Shown here piece after piece: positions 1 through 4,862 of a stretch of 6,623 nucleotides of DNA. Under the pieces are notes generated by a model, which saw only the letters and a program-made list of their open reading frames with translations, did not search any database and had not been told where the DNA came from. Position 1 is the first letter of the stretch, and every line of letters starts with the position of its first letter. A program made the translations under genes and the position numbers. Origin of the DNA: Acidobacteriota bacterium (GTDB taxonomy: Bacteria > Acidobacteriota > UBA6911 > JACQSX01); NCBI GenBank assembly GCA_016199665.1, contig JACQGG010000140.1, forward strand, positions 1 through 6,623, written 5' to 3'.

Positions 1-1
1 G

Positions 2-505
2 CCGGTGCAGTGGCCGCCCGAGGGAACGGAAGAAATCCCGGAGGGCGCCATTTTGGAATGGCGCGAGGCTTTTGATGAGTTCTACCGTTTCGCGTCGGCG
101 GCTCTGCGGCGCGGAATGATGCTGCATTTCGACTACGGCGAAGAGCGCGACAAGTTAAATCCGCAGGGAACGCTGCGCACCTTCTTCCGTCACCGGCTCG
201 GGGACGATCCCCTGACGCATCTGGGAGAGCAGGACATTACTGCCAGTGTCGACTTTTCGCACCTCGTCCGTTTGGGACAGCAATATCATTTTCAGAGCCG
301 GCTCCTCGGCCAGCGCCAATACCTGATCGAACGTGGAATACTGCAGAAGGTCGCACTGCGGTTTGAGGGGACGCCCCCGGACCCGCCGGGGGTTATTCAG
401 GAAAAGCTGGCGGTCAAGGACCTGGTTATTCCGGGGGGCATCAGCGATCACTTCAAGGTCTTGATTCAAGAGCGGGCGGGGGCCGCAGGGCTTGTGGAAC
501 ATTAG
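2..505 (+). CDS. MidA-family (NDUFAF7-like) class I SAM-dependent methyltransferase, C-terminal part (5' truncated by window)
   Basis: The frame is open to the left edge, so this is the last 167 residues of a longer protein (family members are usually about 350-400 residues) and its true start lies outside the window. The segment carries the C-terminal signature of the MidA/COG1565 family: a strand with HFDYGEE, then GTLRTFFRHR, then DDPLTHLGEQDITASVDF, which leads into a late helix-strand region ending in FKVLIQERAG. The SAM-binding glycine loop would lie upstream and is not visible. The eukaryotic homologue NDUFAF7 methylates an arginine of a complex I subunit; the substrate of bacterial members is not settled, so only a protein-methyltransferase role is inferred. 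The gene ends at TAG, 171 bp before the DarT-like gene, and its GC-rich codon use matches the downstream glycosyltransferases rather than the cassette, so it is probably host core genome flanking an island. The family call is by motif recall; no alignment was run. Confidence 0.85.
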   Translation, partial: PVQWPPEGTEEIPEGAILEWREAFDEFYRFASAALRRGMMLHFDYGEERDKLNPQGTLRTFFRHRLGDDPLTHLGEQDITASVDFSHLVRLGQQYHFQSRLLGQRQYLIERGILQKVALRFEGTPPDPPGVIQEKLAVKDLVIPGGISDHFKVLIQERAGAAGLVEH

Positions 506-676
506 CCGTCCTGACTGGGGCTGACCGTCCTGACGAGGCTGCTCAGCGACTGAAGTTAAGCGAAAAACTCCGGAGCGGGTTGAACTTTGCGCCGGTATCC
601 TGCAACATTCGCAGCACTTGCTCTTTTGCGCGGTCTTGTCGAATTATAGTAAAGTAGGGGTGAAACTGAAAGAGCC
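506..676 (+). promoter_or_regulatory. Intergenic spacer with a probable promoter for the ADP-ribosylation cassette
   Basis: The 171-bp spacer begins with a 10-bp direct repeat, CCGTCCTGAC, at 506-515 and 525-534. Its downstream end is abruptly AT-rich (GAATTATAGTAAAG, 641-654). TATAGT at 645-650 is a plausible -10 hexamer about 27 nt before the ATG at 677. No convincing -35 box sits at a 17-bp spacing; TTGCTC at 618-623 would need a long 21-bp spacer. A purine stretch, GAAAGAG (668-674), lies very close to the ATG and could be a weak Shine-Dalgarno sequence, which would suit low expression of a toxin. The promoter call is inference from composition. Confidence 0.35.
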
Positions 677-1294
677 ATGAGCGTTCACGTGACGATTCAA
701 GGGAGACTCGTCAGCCATGGAATTCGTTGTCTGTGGTATCTCACGCACCGGGACAACTTGGTGTCTATCTTCCAACATGGCATTCTCTCCCACTCCGACG
801 TCGAGCGCAAGTGTCTGCCTCACGAGCGCATTGATTGGCCCTCCATACAACGTTTACGCAGCCGAACCATCGACAGCAATGGTATGCAGATCTGTCTCCA
901 CGACCTAGTTCCACTGTTCCTTGCTAGTCATCAGCCAATGTTGTACGTCCAAAGGGATCAATCTGCCGTTGTGCACCTTGAGCTTGATCTCAAGGTTCTT
1001 AGCGTCGCTGGAACCGTTTTTTCGGACGGGAATGCGGCGGCGAGAAACACACAATTCTACAGGGATCCCGAGGATATCGAGCGGCTCTACTGGGACGTCA
1101 TACCCCTCCAGAACTGCTTTTCAAAAGGGTACAAGTGTAAGAAAGCTGCTGAGGTCCTTGTTCGAAGCCCCGTGTCACCTCGCTACATCCTGAAAGTTCA
1201 CGTGCGTGACAAAATAGCCCGCGCGGACTGCATAAGAAAGCTCCCCAGCGTAGGGACGCAAGTTAAGATGTCACGTCATTTGTATTCATCATGA
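677..1294 (+). CDS. DarT-like DNA ADP-ribosyltransferase (DUF4433), stand-alone toxin
   Basis: The 205-residue product has the usual DarT length and the family's motifs in order. These are the NAD-pocket start YLTHRDNL (21-28) followed by GILSH; IQRLRSR (57-63), whose Arg61 lines up with the catalytic Arg51 of Thermus DarT; LHDLVPLFLASHQPMLY (74-90); FSDGNAAARNTQFY (115-128); and KKAAEVLV (155-162), whose Glu159 matches the catalytic Glu. DarT enzymes transfer ADP-ribose from NAD+ to a base in single-stranded DNA (thymidine or guanosine by subtype), which blocks replication and can abort phage infection; they are normally held in check by DarG. Here the next gene is not a plain DarG but a DarT-macrodomain fusion. 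The ATG at 677 is preferred because it leaves about 20 residues before the first motif; a GTG at 689 is possible. No signal peptide or membrane segment is seen, so it should be cytosolic. Base composition is lower in GC than in flanking genes. The family is sure; the target base and activity are inferred. Confidence 0.85.
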   Translation: MSVHVTIQGRLVSHGIRCLWYLTHRDNLVSIFQHGILSHSDVERKCLPHERIDWPSIQRLRSRTIDSNGMQICLHDLVPLFLASHQPMLYVQRDQSAVVHLELDLKVLSVAGTVFSDGNAAARNTQFYRDPEDIERLYWDVIPLQNCFSKGYKCKKAAEVLVRSPVSPRYILKVHVRDKIARADCIRKLPSVGTQVKMSRHLYSS

Positions 1295-1296
1295 CG

Positions 1297-1318
1297 CTAA
1301 TCAACCCGTTAAGATTAG
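1297..1318 (+). other. Small inverted repeat between the two DarT-like genes
   Basis: CTAATC (1297-1302) and GATTAG (1313-1318) form a 6-bp stem with a 10-nt loop directly after the stop of the first gene. There is no U-rich tail, so it is not a convincing terminator. It could modestly affect read-through or mRNA stability between the toxin and the fusion gene, but a stem this short may be chance. Confidence 0.2.
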
Positions 1319-1355
1319 ATTGGTCCGACCCAGTTGCGGATTACGTAAGGTGATC

Positions 1356-2528
1356 GTGGCAAGACCTAGGCCCGAAATAAAAACCCTCTACTACATTACT
1401 CATGTCGCAAACCTGAATTCAATCTTTGCACGTGGCATCTTGTCCCACGCTCTGATAGAGGAGCTTCATTTAACATACACGCCGGTGTACGACGACCGCA
1501 TCGTCGCCAGCCGGAAATCACGCGTAGCACCAGGTGGCGAGAATCTCTGGGAATTTGCCAATCTCTACTTCCAGGCAAGGAATCCAATGCTTTACAGGGT
1601 TTTGCATGAGAAGGCGGACAGTGACATTGTTGTTCTAGGCATCCGGCCTACCGTTTTTTCTTGCCCGGGCGTTCTTATCGCGCCTGGCAACGCCGCAAGT
1701 CGCGCCACCGACCTTCTGGCACCTGCGGAAGGCTTGAAGGCAATCGCCAAAATCTGGGACTGCATCACCAGCGAGTGGTGGAACTCCATGGATGGTTCAA
1801 AGCGCCGGATTATGGCCGAGTGTCTCGTGCCTAGACACGTGCCATCGGATCTCATTCATACCGTGTATGTTTCGAGCCATTCTGCGGCGGATAAAGTTCG
1901 CGGATTGGCGCTACCCTCACACGTTGCAATTGTACCGGAGCCGACGATGTTCTTCCGCCCGGCACGACGCTTCCGTGTTACCGATCGCCTCTTTCTCGCG
2001 GAAGGTGACATGTTCTTTTCGACTATGCAAACACTTACAGTCAGCGTGAATACTGTGGGCATCATGGGCAAGGGATTGGCGTCACGAGCGAAGTATCAGT
2101 TCCCAGATGTGTACGTTTTCTACCAGGATGCCTGCAGGAAGAAGCAGCTTCGCCTGGGCCATCCCTACCTGTACAAGCGTGAGTCCTGTGTAGACATCGA
2201 ACTCGCTGACGATCCTGAGACACTCCCCGGACCGAATGCGACGAAGTGGTTCTTGCTGTTCGCCACGAAGAAACATTGGCGGTACGACTCAGACCTGGGA
2301 GTAATCGACCAGGGGCTTGCCTGGGTCGTGGATAACTATAAAAGTGAAGGCATCGAGTCGCTTGCTCTTCCGGCTCTTGGATGTGGCCTTGGCCGTCTGG
2401 ACTGGCGTGAGGTGGGTCCCATTATGTGCCGCCGGCTTGCTGGTGTTAGTATCCCTATCGCCATCTATCTTCCGAGGGAAGCCGCATTGGATAATGAACT
2501 TCTTTCCCCAGAGTACTTGCTTAAGTAG
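1356..2528 (+). CDS. DarT-DarG-like fusion: DUF4433 ADP-ribosyltransferase domain plus ADP-ribosylglycohydrolase macrodomain
   Basis: The 390-residue product has two domains. Residues about 1-195 are a second DarT-like domain: MARPRPEIKTLYYITHVANL near the start, Arg53 (or Arg56) as the candidate catalytic Arg, NLYFQARNPMLY (69-80), GNAASRATDL (111-120) and KRRIMAECLV (149-158) with Glu155. Residues about 212-375 are a DarG-type macrodomain: GDMFFSTMQT, VNTVGIMGKG (231-240), FATKKHWRY (302-310) with Lys305 matching the DarG catalytic Lys, and LPALGCGLGRLDW (338-350). Macrodomains of this type remove ADP-ribose from DNA, so one chain carries writer and eraser. The usual DarG C-terminal toxin-binding domain is absent: only about 15 residues follow the macrodomain. 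GTG at 1356 is chosen because AAGG lies 5 nt upstream and DarT proteins typically begin M-x-RP-x-P; an in-frame TTG at 1320 would add 12 residues. The gene follows the stand-alone DarT by 61 nt and is probably its operon partner. Domain calls are firm; self-neutralisation is inference. Confidence 0.85.
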   Translation: MARPRPEIKTLYYITHVANLNSIFARGILSHALIEELHLTYTPVYDDRIVASRKSRVAPGGENLWEFANLYFQARNPMLYRVLHEKADSDIVVLGIRPTVFSCPGVLIAPGNAASRATDLLAPAEGLKAIAKIWDCITSEWWNSMDGSKRRIMAECLVPRHVPSDLIHTVYVSSHSAADKVRGLALPSHVAIVPEPTMFFRPARRFRVTDRLFLAEGDMFFSTMQTLTVSVNTVGIMGKGLASRAKYQFPDVYVFYQDACRKKQLRLGHPYLYKRESCVDIELADDPETLPGPNATKWFLLFATKKHWRYDSDLGVIDQGLAWVVDNYKSEGIESLALPALGCGLGRLDWREVGPIMCRRLAGVSIPIAIYLPREAALDNELLSPEYLLK

Positions 2529-2608
2529 TAATGGGGCAACGCGCTGGTTGCTCAAGTCCCCCTGTGGGATATGACTCATTTCTGCCACTTGACTGGAAAG
2601 AACTGCGG

Positions 2609-2627
2609 GCCGCGCAGCCTACGCGGC
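2609..2627. terminator. GC-rich hairpin between convergent genes, weak terminator candidate
   Basis: GCCGCG (2609-2614) and CGCGGC (2622-2627) form a perfect 6-bp stem with a 7-nt loop in the 111-bp gap where the cassette and the redoxin gene converge. Neither strand has a clear run of T after the stem, so it is not a classic Rho-independent terminator. Its position in a tail-to-tail gap is the main support. Confidence 0.25.
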
Positions 2628-2639
2628 GTTCCGGCTGCT

Positions 2640-3143
2640 TCAGCCAAGGGCCCATTGCGGGGCGTTGGCCGGCACAATGGGTGCGACATTGACCCCGCAG
2701 GCTCGGCCGGCCGCCTGTGCCAGCGCCTCCCAGAACTTCGCCGAATATCCGTAATCGCTGGCCAGGATCTGCCCCTGCGCTCCGACCAGGAACAACGCCG
2801 GAACGCTGGCGACCCCCAGAGCATCGCTCAAAGCATAGGGATCTTCCTCGTAAAGCACGAGCGTGAAGCGGGTCCCCCACTCCTTGAGAAACTTTGACGT
2901 ACTTTGCCTGTCATCCTGCGAAATCCCAATGAAGGGAAGCTGCTGGATCTGGGTGATCAGCCGGTTGAAGTACGGGAGCGAAAACTGAGAAGTGGGACAA
3001 TCCGTCTTGAAAACAGCGAACAGCGCCGCCGGAGCTTTCTCCAGAATCATTGAGAGGTTGTAGGACCTGCGGTCATCTGCCGGCAGATTGAAGTCGGGGA
3101 AACGCGCGCCCGCTTCCAGGAATGAGGCCGATTTTTGTTTCAA
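2640..3143 (-). CDS. Redoxin/thioredoxin-fold protein (AhpC-TSA/TlpA-like), single-cysteine CPTS active site
   Basis: From a TTG start the product is 167 residues. It opens with ARFPDFNLPADD (13-24), the usual entry of AhpC/TSA and TlpA-like redoxins, then LFAVFKTDCPTS (41-52) with the peroxidatic/nucleophilic Cys49, a conserved SLPYFNRL helix, FIGISQDD, and SVPALFLV (113-120) with the cis-proline. Relatives often have CPxC here; the second position is Ser52, so it would act as a 1-Cys peroxidase or monothiol reductant rather than a disulfide exchanger. The other cysteine, Cys149, is near the C terminus and could resolve. TTG at 3143 is preferred because GGAG sits 6 nt upstream; the upstream ATG at 3224 would add 27 residues, of which the first ones (MLHSAIPIPHSAIRN) merely translate the heptamer repeat. 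There is no signal peptide with the short start, so it is probably cytosolic. It is divergent from the glycosyltransferase genes and likely unrelated to them in function. Confidence 0.75.
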   Translation of the reverse strand: MKQKSASFLEAGARFPDFNLPADDRRSYNLSMILEKAPAALFAVFKTDCPTSQFSLPYFNRLITQIQQLPFIGISQDDRQSTSKFLKEWGTRFTLVLYEEDPYALSDALGVASVPALFLVGAQGQILASDYGYSAKFWEALAQAAGRACGVNVAPIVPANAPQWALG

Positions 3144-3182
3144 TCTGTTCTCCAGTTCACAATAATGACCGGCACTTGAATT

Positions 3183-3224
3183 GCGGATTGCGGAATGCGG
3201 AATGGGGATTGCTGAATGAAGCAT
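3183..3224 (+). repeat. Heptamer tandem repeat, copy A (divergent promoter region)
   Basis: Six degenerate 7-bp units run back to back: GCGGATT, GCGGAAT, GCGGAAT, GGGGATT, GCTGAAT, GAAGCAT. They fill about half of the gap between the divergent redoxin and glycosyltransferase genes and overlap the glycosyltransferase start codon: the ATG at 3216 lies in the fifth and sixth units, and GGGGA of the fourth unit (3204-3208) sits 7 nt before it as a possible ribosome binding site. The same family recurs at 3717-3831 and 6470-6598. Confidence 0.75.
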
Positions 3225-4862
3225 TCATCTCTGGCCCTTAATCCGTCATCAACGGCTTCTGTTGTCCCGTTTCGGACCCATCGGAACCTCTTTATTCTAG
3301 CAGCAATTAGTTTGCTGGCTATCGGATTGCGGCTGCAATATCTGGATCAGGTCACCCTCGACTGGGACGAAGACCTCTATCGGGCCTTTGCCCAGGACCT
3401 GCTGGGAGGCAAGCTGCTGTACCGGGATCTTTGGGACCACAAACCCCCCGGAATCTATTACCTGTTTGCCGCGATCGGCTGGGTGCATCCTTCGATTGTC
3501 TTTTTTCGCGCTGTTTCCATCGCCTGGGGACTGGCCAGCGGCCTGATGCTGTATGCAATCGCCTCTCGTTTGTGGAGCGCGCAGGCAGGGCTCGCCGCCT
3601 TTCTTGCGTGGGTCATCGTGACGGCCGCGCCTTGGGGGGCGCAGGCGAATGCCGAGTTGTTTTTCACACTCTTTACCCTCCTGGCCGTCTACTTGTTTGT
3701 GACAACGCTCCTGGCAGGCGAGTGGGGAATGGGGAATGCGGAGTGTGGAGTGGGGAGTGCGGAGTGTGGCAAAGAGAATGCACAGTTGGCAGCCCTGCAT
3801 TCCGCACTCCCCACTCCGCATTCCGCACTCCCCCGTGCCCCGTTCCTGTTGGCCATCGGCTTCTTCTCCGGGCTTGCATTTCAGTTCAAACCAGTCGCTG
3901 CATTCGACTTGGGAGCGATGCTCCTGACAGTGGCGCAAATGCGTGCCGCTCGCAAACGGGTTGTCGGGTGGATGCTGGGTGGATTCTTGATCCCCAATCT
4001 TGCCGTGTTTGCCTGCTTTGCGCGTCTGAAATTGGTAAGCGAGTGGCTATATGCGACATACTGGTATAACGTTCTCTACATTACCGACCCGATCCGGGAA
4101 GTGCTGGCCTACGGTCCGCAAAACCTGCTCGATGTACTGAAGGGCAATGGGTTCTTCTTTGCGGCAGCGGCGATGGGCGCTGGCATGCTCTGGCGGCGGG
4201 AGACCCGTTTGAGACGCTGGTTCTTTATGATATGGATCTGCCTGACTTTTCTTTCCGTCTCTCTCGGACTCAAATTTCTAAGGCACTATTTCCTGCAATG
4301 GCTGGCGCCGTTGTGCGTTCTGTTCGGTTTTTTCCTTCACTGCCTGTCAGAGAATCAACTCCGGCTGCCCCGGATAATTTTCCGGACACTGCTCGCGGGT
4401 TGGGTCGGATACGTGGCCACAGTCCAGGGGCTGGATGCAGTGGAGAAAGTAAAGACCTGGAGGCGGGAGGGTCTGGTGTATCGCGACGCGGCGTACCGAA
4501 CCGCTCAGTTTCTCAGGCGAAACTTTCCGGACAAGTCGGTCTATGTTTGGAGATCTCCATACCTTGCAATCTACTTTTTGTCGGGCCAGCGGCCGGCGAC
4601 CCGATTCCTCTTCTGGCGTCACCTGACGCGCCCGCCTGTCGTGGGGTGGATCGAAAAGCAGTGGCGCGCAGACCTGGTCTCGCATCCCCCCGAGTTGATC
4701 ATCAACAGCGATTCCTGGAACCTGCCGGCAGGAAGCGTCCCTTTCATGAATGGGTTGCTTGGCGCGCGCTACCACCCTTTGCGGAAACTGCGCGCGATGA
4801 CCATTTATCAATTGTCCGGGAACCGGCCGGGCGGGGCCGAGCAGGCAGGGAGTCAGAAGTGA
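3216..4862 (+). CDS. GT39/ArnT-like integral membrane glycosyltransferase, with an in-frame repeat insertion
   Basis: The 548-residue protein is a polytopic membrane protein with about ten or eleven hydrophobic segments (first near 22-41, last near 386-403) and a soluble C-terminal domain (about 410-548). The first extramembrane loop has the family's acidic catalytic region, LDWDEDLYRAF (48-58), then LLYRDLWDHKPPGIYYLF (67-84), a hallmark of the Dol-P-Man/ArnT type that uses polyprenyl-phosphate sugars outside the inner membrane; NAELFF follows at 145-150. The C-terminal YVWRSPYLAIYFLSGQRPATRF is also typical. The acceptor (protein, lipid or glycan) cannot be told. Residues about 168-207, glycine- and alanine-rich with SALPTPHSALP, are the translation of a heptamer inverted repeat inserted between two membrane helices and keep the frame. 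The ATG at 3216 has GGGGA 7 nt upstream. The stop overlaps the start of the next glycosyltransferase, so the two form an operon. Family is firm; substrate unknown. Confidence 0.85.
   Translation: MKHSSLALNPSSTASVVPFRTHRNLFILAAISLLAIGLRLQYLDQVTLDWDEDLYRAFAQDLLGGKLLYRDLWDHKPPGIYYLFAAIGWVHPSIVFFRAVSIAWGLASGLMLYAIASRLWSAQAGLAAFLAWVIVTAAPWGAQANAELFFTLFTLLAVYLFVTTLLAGEWGMGNAECGVGSAECGKENAQLAALHSALPTPHSALPRAPFLLAIGFFSGLAFQFKPVAAFDLGAMLLTVAQMRAARKRVVGWMLGGFLIPNLAVFACFARLKLVSEWLYATYWYNVLYITDPIREVLAYGPQNLLDVLKGNGFFFAAAAMGAGMLWRRETRLRRWFFMIWICLTFLSVSLGLKFLRHYFLQWLAPLCVLFGFFLHCLSENQLRLPRIIFRTLLAGWVGYVATVQGLDAVEKVKTWRREGLVYRDAAYRTAQFLRRNFPDKSVYVWRSPYLAIYFLSGQRPATRFLFWRHLTRPPVVGWIEKQWRADLVSHPPELIINSDSWNLPAGSVPFMNGLLGARYHPLRKLRAMTIYQLSGNRPGGAEQAGSQK
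3717..3834 (+). repeat. Heptamer repeat copy B: imperfect long inverted repeat inside the glycosyltransferase gene
   Basis: Seven-base units read GGCGAGT, GGGGAAT, GGGGAAT, GCGGAGT, GTGGAGT, GGGGAGT, GCGGAGT from 3717 to 3765, decay through GTGGCAA, AGAGAAT and GCACAGT to 3786, and then return in reverse complement from 3797 to 3831 (GCATTCC, GCACTCC, CCACTCC, GCATTCC, GCACTCC). The arms, about 3731-3768 and 3797-3834, can pair over roughly 38 bp with a few mismatches around a 28-nt loop. The segment is about 118 bp and is read through in frame as roughly 39 residues in an extramembrane loop. It looks like a mobile or amplified repeat tolerated within a gene. Confidence 0.75.

Noticed and set aside
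1320..1355. TTG at 1320 as start of the DarT-macrodomain fusion
   Set aside because: It has no good ribosome binding site. GTG at 1356 has AAGG 5 nt upstream and gives the M-x-RP-x-P start usual for DarT proteins.
3144..3224. Upstream ATG start of the redoxin, adding 27 residues including MLHSAIPIPHSAIRN
   Set aside because: The added N terminus is mostly translated heptamer repeat, and it would overlap the divergent glycosyltransferase start. TTG at 3143 has GGAG at ideal spacing and begins where redoxin homology begins.
3717..3834. CRISPR-like array or insertion sequence inside the glycosyltransferase gene
   Set aside because: The units are 7 bp with no unique spacers, and there is no transposase or flanking target duplication visible. 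It is a degenerate tandem/inverted repeat.
3297..3938. 213-residue minus-strand open frame opposite the first glycosyltransferase
   Set aside because: It is rich in Gln, Arg, Gly and Cys, has no recognisable domain, and lies antisense to a well-supported membrane protein gene.
4232..4858. Open extension that would make the second glycosyltransferase 725 residues long
   Set aside because: This stretch is the first glycosyltransferase gene read in another frame. Its translation is rich in Arg, Pro and Gly with no membrane pattern, whereas GTG at 4859 has a good ribosome binding site and begins directly with a typical N-terminal helix.
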